Assembly (NCBI GenBank): GCA_965657935.1
Contig: CBFHQE010000002.1
Span: 1 to 64,000 of the forward strand
Direction of reading: 5' to 3'
From: Maricaulis sp965657935
Lineage (GTDB): Bacteria; Pseudomonadota; Alphaproteobacteria; Caulobacterales; Maricaulaceae
DNA: 64,000 nt
Position 1 is the stretch's first letter, and the number at the start of each line of letters is the position of its first letter. The notes beneath the pieces are model-generated. The model saw nothing but the letters and a program-made list of their open reading frames with translations. It searched no databases and was not told the origin of the DNA. Positions 25,618 to 34,152 of this stretch are shown piece by piece. The position numbers were made by a program, and so were the translations under genes.

Positions 25618-26934
25618 TCAGATCGCACGGCTGTGCTGTTCATTCCGTACAATGAAGTTCGGGTCGATACGAGCTGCCAGATTGCGGATGTAGGCGCGAC
25701 CCTGTGGCGGAACGGTCAGGCGTTGCCCTTCGATACTCACCAGTCCATCGGCCTGCATGTCGTTCAGGCTGGCGATATCGATTGAGGGGTGGAGGGGCAG
25801 TTCGAAATCGCACATCAGGCGTTCAATGCGCGCGGCTATCCTGCGATCCTCCGCCGTGCGCTGTAGTCCCCGAACGAACGTCGAGCGACCGCGTTCACAG
25901 GCCTCTGCATAGCGCGCCGGTTCGGGCTGGTTCTGCAGATAGCCGCCTGGCGCCTCACTGATCGACGACGCGCCCAGGCCCATCAGCACGTCATAATCAT
26001 CATCAGTATATCCCTGGAAGTTCCGGCACAGGCGACCTTCGCGCGAGCGCACCGCCATGTCGTCGGACGGTTTGGCGAAATGATCGAAACCAACCGCCTG
26101 GTAGCCGTGCTGTTCCAGTGTCTCCGCAGCCGCGAGCATCTGGTCGAAACGTTCCCTGGCTCCGGGTAGCTGTTCTTCGGGAATGGCTTTCTGGTGCTTC
26201 TTGAACCAGGGCACGTGAGCATAGCCAAACACAGCAATGCGGTCCGGGTCGAGCTCTGCCACCGCGGTGGCCGTATGTTCGACCCTCTCGATGGTTTGGG
26301 CCGGGAGGCCATACATGATGTCGGTATTGATGGCGCCGATGCCGGCATGGCGCAGGCGTTGGACAGCCTGTTGAACGACGCTGAGCGGCTGGATCCGGTT
26401 GATCAGCCGCTGGACCTGCTCGGAGAGATCCTGAACGCCCAGGCTGGCGCGGTTGAAGCCCAGCTGTCCCAGGCGGTTCGCCAGGGCTTCGGTGACCCCG
26501 CGCGGATCCAGCTCGGCGGCGATTTCAGCCTTCTCGGCCAGATTGAAGGCGTGGCGGATCTCGGTCATGAGTTTGCTGAACTGGTCTGGTGTCAGCATAT
26601 CCGGTGAGCCGCCGCCGAAATGGATGTGATGGACCTCCGCGTCTGCGGGTAGCGAGCGGGCCCGGTTGCGAATTTCGGACTTGAGCGCGCCAAGATAACG
26701 ATCGATCCGTTCAGCTTTGTTGGGGATGGTGGTGTTGCATCCGCAATACCAGCACATTGTCTTGCAGAAGGGGATGTGCAGGTAGAGCGATATTTTGGGA
26801 CTTGCTGGCAGGGCCTTCATCCAGTCTGACCACAGGGCTTCGCCGTCGACCTCTCCAAAGCCGGTCGCCGGCGGGTATGAGGTGTAGCGGGGCACGCTCT
26901 CGAGCGCGTAGTTTGGCAGAAAAAGAGGGGTCAT
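25618..26934 (-). CDS. hemN: Oxygen-independent coproporphyrinogen III oxidase HemN
   Basis: A 438-residue radical SAM enzyme that decarboxylates coproporphyrinogen III to protoporphyrinogen IX without oxygen, in heme synthesis. The N-terminal VPRYTSYPPA segment and the cluster motif C57-x3-C61-x2-C64-x-C66 (FCKTMCWYCGC) are characteristic of true HemN rather than HemW. The downstream HFGGGSPDML motif is the SAM-binding GGGTP-like segment. I found no convincing FNR-type box upstream. Its presence implies heme synthesis under low oxygen, which fits a gas-sensing receptor elsewhere in the window. Confidence 0.95.
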   Translation of the reverse strand: MTPLFLPNYALESVPRYTSYPPATGFGEVDGEALWSDWMKALPASPKISLYLHIPFCKTMCWYCGCNTTIPNKAERIDRYLGALKSEIRNRARSLPADAEVHHIHFGGGSPDMLTPDQFSKLMTEIRHAFNLAEKAEIAAELDPRGVTEALANRLGQLGFNRASLGVQDLSEQVQRLINRIQPLSVVQQAVQRLRHAGIGAINTDIMYGLPAQTIERVEHTATAVAELDPDRIAVFGYAHVPWFKKHQKAIPEEQLPGARERFDQMLAAAETLEQHGYQAVGFDHFAKPSDDMAVRSREGRLCRNFQGYTDDDYDVLMGLGASSISEAPGGYLQNQPEPARYAEACERGRSTFVRGLQRTAEDRRIAARIERLMCDFELPLHPSIDIASLNDMQADGLVSIEGQRLTVPPQGRAYIRNLAARIDPNFIVRNEQHSRAI

Positions 26935-26982
26935 GACGGACGCGTTCCAAATTAAACCGTCCGTAGGCTAGCGCGGGGTGCA

Positions 26983-27009
26983 GCGCGCAGAAATGTGCCT
27001 TTTGCGCGC
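26983..27009 (-). terminator. Possible hairpin terminator after the GGDEF-EAL gene
   Basis: GCGCGCA (26983-26989) and TGCGCGC (27003-27009) can pair across a 13-base loop, directly between the stop of the GGDEF-EAL gene and hemN on the minus strand. It is not followed by a T-tract, so termination is uncertain. Confidence 0.25.
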
Positions 27010-27036
27010 AGCTTCAATTTGACGCGCCTGCTGGCG

Positions 27037-29181
27037 TCAGGCCGCGCGGCGCCGGTTTTCGAGATATTGGCGCAAAGCGCTGACCGTCATCGGGCGACCG
27101 AAATTCCATCCCTGCATGAAACGGAAGCCGAGGAGTTTGAGCATGGACGCCTGGCTCTCGGTTTCCACACCCTCGGCAACCAGGTCTTTCTTGAGCGCAT
27201 CACCCAGCAGAGCCATGGCCTGGAGCATCTTGTTGGAACCGTCACCCTTGCCGATAGAACGGACAAAGCTCTTGTCGATCTTGATCTTGTCGAACGGGAT
27301 CTGGTGCAGATAACCCATGCCCGCGAAGCCGGTTCCGAAATCGTCCAGATTGAGTTTGAACCCGGCTTCGGAGAAGGAGACCAGGCGCTCGCGCGCGCGT
27401 TCGAAGTCGTCGACGAGAACTGCCTCGGTCAACTCGATCTCGATCTGGCCGGGTTGGAGGCCGGCATCGATCAACTTGTCGACATAGTGATGGCAGATAT
27501 TGGCGGCACTGAGCTGAGCGGGAGACAGGTTGATCGAGATGGTGTGTGGCGTGGTTTCGTCGAAATCCTCGCACACCGTATCGATAACAAAATCGCCCAG
27601 TTTCTGGATCAGCTTCGAGCGCTCTGCGACAGGAATGAAGACGTCTGGCGGCACTGCGCCGCGCTCTTCGTTCTCCCAACGCAAAAGTGCTTCGACGGAC
27701 ACGACTTCGCCGGTATTGGCATCCATGATCGGCTGATAAGCGACGTAGAATTCCCGGTTGGCGAGACCGTCCTCAATCGCCGCTTCCATATGGCGGCGGT
27801 GGTTATGCTCAAGGCCGAGGCTGTTGTCATAAGTCAGGGGCTGGTCAAGCTGCTCGGCCTTGGCGCGATACATGGCCAGATCGGCCTCCTCGACAAGCGT
27901 GTCGAAACTCTTTGGTGTTTGTTCTGTCGACCAGCTGATGCCAATCGCCCCACCGATATCGTACAGGCGACCATCATGTTCGACCGGATGATCGAGACTG
28001 CCGGACAGGCGGCGGGCAATGTTGAGTGCAGCGTTTGCGGCTTCCTCGCCGATCATCACACAGGCAAATTCGTCACCTCCGATCCGGGCCAGCAATACAT
28101 CTGAGGGAATGACCGACCGGAAGCGCTGGGCCACGGCGCGAATGACGGCGTCGCCGGCGTGGTGGCCGGCCTTGTCATTGACGGCCTTGAAGCCATTGAG
28201 GTCGATATAGATGATCGCAGCCTGACCCTTGGCGGCAGCCGTTTCGGCCGCCGGCCCCTCGATGAAATCGGTGAACCCCTGGCGATTGGCAAGGCCTGAC
28301 AGGCTGTCACGGCGGGCTGCGAGGCGCGCGCGTCGCTCATTATTGGTAGCGCGGCGACCCAGTTTGCGTACATGCAGGCGCAAGAATTGGAACGCTACAA
28401 GAAAGAGCGCGATATAGGCGACCAAGGGCAGCAAGGCGAACCGCAGGGACTGGATGCCGGGTTGGGAGGGGCTCCAGATCAATTCACCGACAGCGTGGCC
28501 TTGTAGGTCCATGAGCGGGACCGAGCCGGCGACGCCCAGGTGGCCCGGTGGCACCATCGCTATGTTTTCAAGAAGATAGTTCGTGCCGAGTTCGTCGAAA
28601 AAATACTTGTCCATCCGCGTGCCAATGATGATCAGCGGCGCGTTGGTAATGTCCAGTGCGGAACGGTCCGCGTGTTCACCGATGGCCGTTGCCGACATCA
28701 GATAGAGGTGACCGTTCAGCTCGGCCATATGGGTGGCGCGCCAGAGTTCGCTGGCCTGTGCTTGGAGCAGGTCGTCACGAACTTGAAGCAGCGTTTCCTC
28801 GTTCAAAAGCTCGCGCCGCACCTTGGACCCGGTTTCGCGGTGCCAGGAGTAGGTCCGACCCTCGCTTTCCTCGGTCAGAACAACGAAGTCGAACGAACCA
28901 TGATCCTCGAACGGGCTGGCCATGCTTTCGGCCATGAAGCCCGTATCCCCAGCCTGGAAAATATAGAGAAGCTCGTCCCACCAGCCATAATCCGTGGCCC
29001 AGTTTTCGTTCTGGGTGGCTGCGGCTCGAATGCCGGCTGTCAACAGCCTCTGATCGGTTTCCAGTGCATTGCGGTTCAACGCACCGACAAAGAAATAGAT
29101 CGTGAGGATCGAAGCGATCAAAGAAATCAGAGCAGCGGAGCTGATATAGAGCCCCAAGCGCTTTTCCAACGGATTCCGCAT
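27037..29181 (-). CDS. CHASE4-GGDEF-EAL cyclic-di-GMP signalling protein
   Basis: A 714-residue inner-membrane protein. Transmembrane helices at about 12-34 and 247-268 enclose a periplasmic CHASE4-like sensor (conserved NWATDYGWWDELLYIF). A short linker leads to a GGDEF domain (about 285-445) with an intact GGDEF at 368-372 and an EAL domain (about 460-710) with EAL at 497-499 and DDFGTGFAGMGYL downstream. Both active sites look intact, so it may synthesise, degrade or switch between the two. No clear RxxD inhibitory site lies at the expected distance before GGDEF. It lies 120 bases downstream of the CFA-type gene on the same strand, probably with its own promoter. Confidence 0.92.
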   Translation of the reverse strand: MRNPLEKRLGLYISSAALISLIASILTIYFFVGALNRNALETDQRLLTAGIRAAATQNENWATDYGWWDELLYIFQAGDTGFMAESMASPFEDHGSFDFVVLTEESEGRTYSWHRETGSKVRRELLNEETLLQVRDDLLQAQASELWRATHMAELNGHLYLMSATAIGEHADRSALDITNAPLIIIGTRMDKYFFDELGTNYLLENIAMVPPGHLGVAGSVPLMDLQGHAVGELIWSPSQPGIQSLRFALLPLVAYIALFLVAFQFLRLHVRKLGRRATNNERRARLAARRDSLSGLANRQGFTDFIEGPAAETAAAKGQAAIIYIDLNGFKAVNDKAGHHAGDAVIRAVAQRFRSVIPSDVLLARIGGDEFACVMIGEEAANAALNIARRLSGSLDHPVEHDGRLYDIGGAIGISWSTEQTPKSFDTLVEEADLAMYRAKAEQLDQPLTYDNSLGLEHNHRRHMEAAIEDGLANREFYVAYQPIMDANTGEVVSVEALLRWENEERGAVPPDVFIPVAERSKLIQKLGDFVIDTVCEDFDETTPHTISINLSPAQLSAANICHHYVDKLIDAGLQPGQIEIELTEAVLVDDFERARERLVSFSEAGFKLNLDDFGTGFAGMGYLHQIPFDKIKIDKSFVRSIGKGDGSNKMLQAMALLGDALKKDLVAEGVETESQASMLKLLGFRFMQGWNFGRPMTVSALRQYLENRRRAA

Positions 29182-29302
29182 GGTCTTCCCGGTACTTCTC
29201 GAAAGCCCAGGCTGTCACAAACTCGTAAAGACTCTGTCAGCGCCATGAACAGGCGGCGCGGCGACTCTTCCCGTTTGCAGTAATTTTATATGTTTGACCG
29301 CG

Positions 29303-30535
29303 CTAGGCGTTTTTGAAGGTAAACTGGCCGACGTCGATGCGATCCGTTTCGAAACCCGCCTCGCAATAGGCGAGATAGAAGCGCCAGATGCGATCAAAGC
29401 GCAAATCGAAGCCCATGGGCTCAATGGATTTCCATTCCCTCGTGTATTCCTCACACCAGCGACGCAGGGTTTCCGCGTAGTCCTTGCCAAACAGGTGCGT
29501 GTCGACCGGGCTCAGCCCGTGTTGTTCACCCAGGTCGAGCAGGTGTTGATTGGTGGGAAGCATGCCGCCCGGGAAAACGTATTTCTGGATGAAATCCACT
29601 GATTTCAAATAGCTGTCGAAGTCGCGCTCCCGAATAGTGATGACCTGAAGTGCTGCGCGGCCCCCGGGTTTCAGGGTGGATTTCAACTTGGCGAAATAGG
29701 TCTGCCAGTGCTCGGCGCCAACGGCTTCGAACATTTCGATTGAGGCAATCGCATCAAACTTTTCAGAGATGTCACGATAGTCCTGCAAGCGAAGATCGAC
29801 CTGGTCGGACAGGCCTAGGCGACTGATCCGGTCTTGCGCGAAGGTGAGTTGTTCCTGCGACAAGGTCACGCCCGTGACTCGACAACCGAAATCGCGCGCC
29901 GCGATCTCGGCAAATCCGCCCCAGCCGCAGCCAATCTCCAGGACATGCTGTCCGGGTTTGAGTTCAAGCTGCTCGCAGATCCGGCGATATTTGCGGATCT
30001 GAGCGGCTTCCAGGCTTTCCGTATGGTTCTCAAATAGCGCCGAGGAATAGGTCATGCTCGGGTCGAGCCATTTCTCGTAGAAGGCATTGCCCAGATCATA
30101 GTGGAAGGAGATGTTGCGCCGACTGCCGGAACGGGAGTTTGCATTGCGGAGGTGACGCAGCCGCGCCAGAAGGCGGCTAGGTCCGGTCTTGGCACTCCCG
30201 ACATCCATTTGATCCAGTCCACCGGCGAGTTTGGTGAGAAGAGCCGAGAGGTCATCGGTTTCCCATTCGCCGTGCAGATACCCTTCGGCGAAGCCCAAGG
30301 GTCCGCTGAAGATCGTGCGGGCCAGTACGTTCCAGTTGTTCAGTCGCCACTCGATCAGAGGCGTAGACCCGTCTCGCGCTGCCATGAAACGATATCCGGA
30401 CGGCAGTTCCACCAGCAAGTTTAACGTGCTCGCCCCGGCCAGTGCCTTGCTGATCCAGCGTGCAGCCTGCCTGTCGAGCCAGCTGGCCGTGTGTTCCGGT
30501 GAAAGTTCGGTGATACGCGAAGGGGAAAGATCCAT
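29303..30535 (-). CDS. Cyclopropane-fatty-acyl-phospholipid synthase family methyltransferase
   Basis: A 410-residue SAM-dependent methyltransferase of the CFA synthase family, acting on unsaturated acyl chains of membrane phospholipids. The SAM-binding motif VLEIGCGWGGFAE, the preceding SFHYDLGNAFYEKWLD segment, MTYSSALF and EMFEAVGAEHW are typical. The N-terminal 120 residues form the lipid-binding domain. Its start overlaps the DUF1365 stop by one base (TGATG), so it is the third gene of a coupled operon. That operon has an RpoE-type promoter. A relative in Rhodobacter sphaeroides takes part in furan fatty acid formation, so methylation without ring closure is an alternative to cyclopropanation. 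Confidence 0.9.
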   Translation of the reverse strand: MDLSPSRITELSPEHTASWLDRQAARWISKALAGASTLNLLVELPSGYRFMAARDGSTPLIEWRLNNWNVLARTIFSGPLGFAEGYLHGEWETDDLSALLTKLAGGLDQMDVGSAKTGPSRLLARLRHLRNANSRSGSRRNISFHYDLGNAFYEKWLDPSMTYSSALFENHTESLEAAQIRKYRRICEQLELKPGQHVLEIGCGWGGFAEIAARDFGCRVTGVTLSQEQLTFAQDRISRLGLSDQVDLRLQDYRDISEKFDAIASIEMFEAVGAEHWQTYFAKLKSTLKPGGRAALQVITIRERDFDSYLKSVDFIQKYVFPGGMLPTNQHLLDLGEQHGLSPVDTHLFGKDYAETLRRWCEEYTREWKSIEPMGFDLRFDRIWRFYLAYCEAGFETDRIDVGQFTFKNA

Positions 30536-31308
30536 CAGGCGCTCCTGGGGCGGGTGTCGACCGTGCCCCGGCGCGGGGTGAAACGGGGCAGACCCTTCAG
30601 GCCGAGGCGTGCAGCCTCGATCAGGATGCCGCCCACGATCTTGATCGTGTTGAACGGGTGAGTGAGTAGGGCCTGCCGCAGGGCAGGCTGGCTGAACGGG
30701 GTAAGACGCGCGCTTTGAACAGCAGACAGGATTTTCTTGCCATCACGTTCGAGTTGGATGCTCAGGCGAAGACTTTCAGCATCGCGGCGCAGTCTGAAAT
30801 GATACTCGCCCTCATTCGCGGAGTTGAACGGGCTGACAAAGAAGTCCTTGGCGCAACTGAAGCGGTAGTCCGGCCCCGCATCCGGCGCGACGGCAAAGGC
30901 ATAGGCCTGGCGACCGCTGTGGAAATTTGAGACTTCAAACACGATGCCGACAAAATTTTCGTCCAGGTCAAAAGCAAAGAAGACTGAGAGCGGATTGAAC
31001 TTGATCCCGAATATGCGGGGCACTGTCAGCAGTTCGATGCGGCCGACGGGCTGTTTTACGCCGGCGCCAGCGAGTTCCGCATTAACCCAGCTTCGCAGGC
31101 TACCCTGCCCGCGGCCATAGTCGCGAGTCTTCAGGCTGATAAGTGCAGGGCGGTCCACAGCCCAGAGCCAGCCGCGGCGACCCCGAGCGATTTCGGAATC
31201 GACATCCACCAGCACACTCAGCATGGAATAGCGCAGGGAGTGCGCCTTCGGCCGGTGGCGGGTGTGACCAATAATGCAATCACACAAGGATGCAGACAGC
31301 GGTGTCAT
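30535..31308 (-). CDS. DUF1365 family protein
   Basis: A 257-residue DUF1365 protein. The family commonly sits between an FAD-dependent oxidoreductase and a CFA-type methyltransferase, as here. Recognisable parts are the N-terminal GHTRHRPKAHSLRYSM, the central LLTVPRIFGIKFNPLSVFFAF and the C-terminal THPFNTIKI. I chose ATG 31308, which overlaps the upstream stop (ATGA); longer forms would run into the previous gene. The biochemical role is unknown, and a lipid-related function is inferred from the operon. Confidence 0.87.
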   Translation of the reverse strand: MTPLSASLCDCIIGHTRHRPKAHSLRYSMLSVLVDVDSEIARGRRGWLWAVDRPALISLKTRDYGRGQGSLRSWVNAELAGAGVKQPVGRIELLTVPRIFGIKFNPLSVFFAFDLDENFVGIVFEVSNFHSGRQAYAFAVAPDAGPDYRFSCAKDFFVSPFNSANEGEYHFRLRRDAESLRLSIQLERDGKKILSAVQSARLTPFSQPALRQALLTHPFNTIKIVGGILIEAARLGLKGLPRFTPRRGTVDTRPRSA

Positions 31309-32663
31309 TCCGCCGCCACTACCGTCTGCTGGCTCGCACGGTGCTGGAGGTGGTCGGGCCAATATATCCGGTCGGTCGCGCCGGCCAGGCCCCATTTACG
31401 CACGGGTGCGCCGATTGCCTCTGCGACTGCCAATCCAGCCTGTAGTCCGTCCTCGTGGAAACCGGACCCCATCCAGGCGCCGGCATACCAGACGCCGCCC
31501 TGCCCCTGGATCTCGGGAAGGTCATGCTGGGCGTCAACTGCTGCGCTATCGAAAACCGGGTGGTCGTAGGCATCGACGGCGAGGACGCTTTCAGGATTGA
31601 TTTCTTGTTGAGGATTCAGCGTGACCAGAACCGGTGTGTCGGTATTCAGGGGCTGAAGTGCATTCATCCAATAGGTCAGGCTGATCTCGGAACCGGCTGA
31701 TGGATTGTTTTTGGTTTCGAGGTAGTTCCAGCTCGCCCAGGCCTTGCGTTTGCGGGGCATCAAGCGTGTGTCGGTATGCAGGATGGCAGTGTTCGGGCGG
31801 TACCGAATGCGGGAGAGGATGTCGCGTTCGCGCTGGCTGGGGGTCTCCAACAGCGCCAGCGCCTGGTCGCTGTGCGTGGCGAGAACAACATCGTCAAACA
31901 AGGCGCTTTTGCCGGACTGACTGTGAACGAGAACCCCGCGTGGTGTTCGTTCCACCGATGTGATGTCCTGGCTGAGATATGTGCGTCCGGAAAAATCGGC
32001 GTGCAAAGCATTCACGTAATGCTGGCTGCCGCCTCGTATGGTGCGCCAGGCCGGGCGGTCGGCCAGCTGAAGCAGGCCGTGATTGATGAAGAAGCGAAAA
32101 AAGGTACGGGCCGGGTAGTGTTTCATCTGCTCGGATGGCGAGGACCAAATGGCGGCACACATCGGCAGGACATGATCATTGCGGAACGTGTCCGAATAAC
32201 CCTCCTCGCGCAGGAATTCATCGAGTGTACGGGTGTCGCTGGTCAGGTCCGCGCGTTCGGACTGGCGATAAAGCCGCAGCAGGTCGGACACCATGCGCCA
32301 CATGCGCGGACGCAAGAGATTGCGCTTCTGTGCAAAAAGGCCTGCAGGGTTGGAGGAATATTCGAAACTACCGCTGCCAAGCGAAGCCGCGAAGGACATG
32401 TCGCTGCCGGCGGTTTCCACCTCAAGCACATTCAGAAGTGCCGTGAAATTCGGGTAGTTGCGCGGGTTGTAAACAATAAAGCCTGTGTCGACGTCAACGC
32501 CTGCTCCATCAACTTCAACAGAGCGTGTATTTGCATGGCCTCCGAGCCGGTCTGCGGTCTCGTAAAGTGTGACGTCGTGGATCTTTGACAGGTGCCAGGC
32601 GGCGGACAGACCGGATATTCCCGAACCGATCACTGCGATTTTGCGACGTGTATGCCTAGCCAT
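31305..32663 (-). CDS. FAD-dependent oxidoreductase (flavin amine oxidase-like)
   Basis: A 452-residue flavoprotein. The N-terminal dinucleotide-binding motif IGSGISGLSAAWHLS (Gly13, Gly15, Gly18) is followed by the second FAD motif DRLGGHANT. The C-terminal GGVWYAGAWMGSGFHEDGLQ closes the FAD site. The family is annotated as amine oxidase-like but groups with DUF1365 and CFA genes, suggesting that it oxidises or desaturates modified acyl chains. It is the first gene of the operon, with an RpoE-type promoter 25 bases upstream. Confidence 0.88.
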   Translation of the reverse strand: MARHTRRKIAVIGSGISGLSAAWHLSKIHDVTLYETADRLGGHANTRSVEVDGAGVDVDTGFIVYNPRNYPNFTALLNVLEVETAGSDMSFAASLGSGSFEYSSNPAGLFAQKRNLLRPRMWRMVSDLLRLYRQSERADLTSDTRTLDEFLREEGYSDTFRNDHVLPMCAAIWSSPSEQMKHYPARTFFRFFINHGLLQLADRPAWRTIRGGSQHYVNALHADFSGRTYLSQDITSVERTPRGVLVHSQSGKSALFDDVVLATHSDQALALLETPSQRERDILSRIRYRPNTAILHTDTRLMPRKRKAWASWNYLETKNNPSAGSEISLTYWMNALQPLNTDTPVLVTLNPQQEINPESVLAVDAYDHPVFDSAAVDAQHDLPEIQGQGGVWYAGAWMGSGFHEDGLQAGLAVAEAIGAPVRKWGLAGATDRIYWPDHLQHRASQQTVVAAE

Positions 32664-32687
32664 GTCCGTTCCCCGATGCTGATGACA

Positions 32688-32717
32688 GGTCTACGTCTGC
32701 GGGGGCGGCGTGGATCA
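32688..32717 (-). promoter_or_regulatory. RpoE (ECF) promoter of the FAD-DUF1365-CFA operon
   Basis: On the minus strand, TGATCC (32717-32712), an 18-base spacer and TAGACC (32693-32688) match the TGATCC-N18-TA form known for RpoE-ChrR regulons. The predicted transcription start is about 18 bases before the ATG at 32663. Confidence 0.7.
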
Positions 32718-32731
32718 CTGCGAATGTCTAG

Positions 32732-32761
32732 TGATCCGTTCTTGGCTTGGACGCGTATCAT
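32732..32761 (+). promoter_or_regulatory. RpoE (ECF) autoregulatory promoter of rpoE-chrR
   Basis: TGATCC (32732-32737), an 18-base spacer and TATCAT (32756-32761) lie just upstream of rpoE. The spacing is identical to that of the divergent promoter, and the two -35 elements are 14 bases apart, back to back. Confidence 0.75.
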
Positions 32762-32853
32762 TCATTATGTACGTTGCACTCGATACCAAGGATGCCGCCG
32801 GACCCGGCCTGGGCATTCTCAGTCAGGGGGGGGGAGCGGTTAGTCCGGTCACC

Positions 32854-33420
32854 ATGTTGCGTGCTCAATTGACGAATGCCGACTTGGCCCAGCTTCTGCA
32901 GCGCGTCGCGCGCGACAGGGACCGCGAGGCCTTTACCCAGATTTTCGATCATTTCGCGCCCAAGGTTAAAGCCTTCCTGCGACGTCGCAACGTGTCGACA
33001 GCATTGGCTGACGACGTGACCCAGGAGGCTATGCTGGCGGTGTGGCGCCGGGCCGAGAAATTCGACCCGAGCAAGGCGGCTGCGTCGACCTGGATCTTCA
33101 CGATCGCGCGCAATTTGCACATTGATCATTTCCGCAGGCAGGCCCGGGCGAACAAGCTGGACGAGCATGATCCGCACTTCCAGCCGGTCGGCGAACAACA
33201 GCCTGACGAGCTGCTCTCGCGCAGCCAAGATGTAAAAACTGTTAGTGAGGCCTTGTCAGTGCTTCCTGACGAACAACGTATGGTGCTGGAGTTAGCCTTC
33301 AACGAGGGCCTCTCCCACAGTGATGTCGCTGAGCGGCTATCACTACCCCTAGGAACCGTTAAGTCGAGAATACGGCTCGCGATGCAGAGGCTTCGCGGAG
33401 CACTTGGAGAAGTTGAATGA
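32854..33420 (+). CDS. rpoE: ECF sigma factor RpoE (ChrR-controlled group)
   Basis: A 188-residue ECF sigma factor. Region 2 (REAFTQIFDHFAPKVKAFLRRR, then DDVTQEAMLAVWRRAEKFDPSKA and STWIFTIARNLHIDHFR) and region 4 (LPDEQRMVLELAFNEGLSHSDVAERLSLPLGTVKSRIRLAMQRLR) are complete, and sequence and partner place it in the group controlled by ChrR. I chose ATG 32854 by family length. An in-frame ATG at 32767, six bases after the -10 element, could be a leaderless start adding 29 residues rich in Gly; the G-rich stretch at 32826-32836 is too far from 32854 to be a normal Shine-Dalgarno. It overlaps chrR by four bases. Confidence 0.9.
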   Translation: MLRAQLTNADLAQLLQRVARDRDREAFTQIFDHFAPKVKAFLRRRNVSTALADDVTQEAMLAVWRRAEKFDPSKAAASTWIFTIARNLHIDHFRRQARANKLDEHDPHFQPVGEQQPDELLSRSQDVKTVSEALSVLPDEQRMVLELAFNEGLSHSDVAERLSLPLGTVKSRIRLAMQRLRGALGEVE

Positions 33421-34070
33421 CCCGGCGCGGAGAGATGCTGGACGATGCGTGGTACATGGACTACGCAGCCGGCACACTAAAAAGCGAAGGCGAAGACGTG
33501 CTCTTGGCAGCTCATGTAGAGTTGTCCAGTGAAGCGCGTGGTCGTGTGGACGAGCTGGAAAAGATTGGTGCGGCGCTGTTGATGATGGCGCCTGAAAACG
33601 AGCCGCTTCCTTTCTCTGCTGATGATCTTTTAGCTGCCGAGGGCGCTCTGGCTGCGGGAACGAGTGCGCCTGCGCGTAATCAAGACGCCTATGTGCCCCA
33701 GGCGCTCAGTGGTTTTCTCCAGCGCATTAATAAGAATATCCGCTGGGAGTTCCTCGGCCCCGGGTTGAACAAGGCGATGTTGTGGACCGGTCCGAGTGGA
33801 GAAAAGCTTTGGCTGCTCAAGGCACAGCCGGGTGTTGCCATTCCCCATCACGGCCACAATGGGTCTGAGCTGACGCTCGTGCTCAAGGGCAGTTTCTGGG
33901 ATGGAGAACAGCAATACCGTCCCGGTGATGTCGAATATGCGGATGAAGAGGCCGAGCACGACATACGCATTGACGAGGGCGGCGAGTGTATTTGTCTGGC
34001 CCTGACCCGCGGCAAGCTGCGTTATGACAACCCGATCCTGAAGCTTTTCCAGGTCTTTACCGGGCTCTGA
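33417..34070 (+). CDS. chrR: ChrR-type anti-sigma factor with cupin domain, degenerate zinc site
   Basis: A 217-residue ChrR homologue. The N-terminal anti-sigma domain keeps DYAAGTL and His33, but the CxxC that normally follows is Ser37 and Ala40, and no N-terminal His matches the other ligand, so the usual zinc site appears lost. The C-terminal cupin is intact: His145, His147, Glu151 and His181 reproduce the spacing of the zinc ligands reported for Rhodobacter sphaeroides ChrR. In that system ChrR holds RpoE until singlet oxygen triggers release. It is coupled to rpoE by an ATGA overlap. Confidence 0.88.
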   Translation: MTRRGEMLDDAWYMDYAAGTLKSEGEDVLLAAHVELSSEARGRVDELEKIGAALLMMAPENEPLPFSADDLLAAEGALAAGTSAPARNQDAYVPQALSGFLQRINKNIRWEFLGPGLNKAMLWTGPSGEKLWLLKAQPGVAIPHHGHNGSELTLVLKGSFWDGEQQYRPGDVEYADEEAEHDIRIDEGGECICLALTRGKLRYDNPILKLFQVFTGL

Positions 34071-34113
34071 AGCAAGCCTTTGCTGCAGATTTCTCGAAAC
34101 TTTCCGGGGCCTG

Positions 34114-34137
34114 TGCTATCCAGCGTTAGCGATAGCA
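34114..34137. promoter_or_regulatory. Candidate LacI-family operator
   Basis: TGCTATC (34114-34120) and GATAGCA (34131-34137) are perfect 7-base inverted arms. Inside lies a shorter CG-centred pseudo-palindrome, GTTAGC/GATAGC (34125-34136), of the type bound by LacI regulators. It is 15 bases before the regulator start, so autoregulation is likely. Confidence 0.5.
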
Positions 34138-34152
34138 TTCGAGGTAACGGGT

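Noticed and set aside
26935..27036. Possible FNR/Anr box upstream of hemN
   Set aside because: TTGAC and GTCA pieces near 27019-27037 are too far apart for TTGAT-N4-ATCAA spacing and lie at the end of the neighbouring gene.
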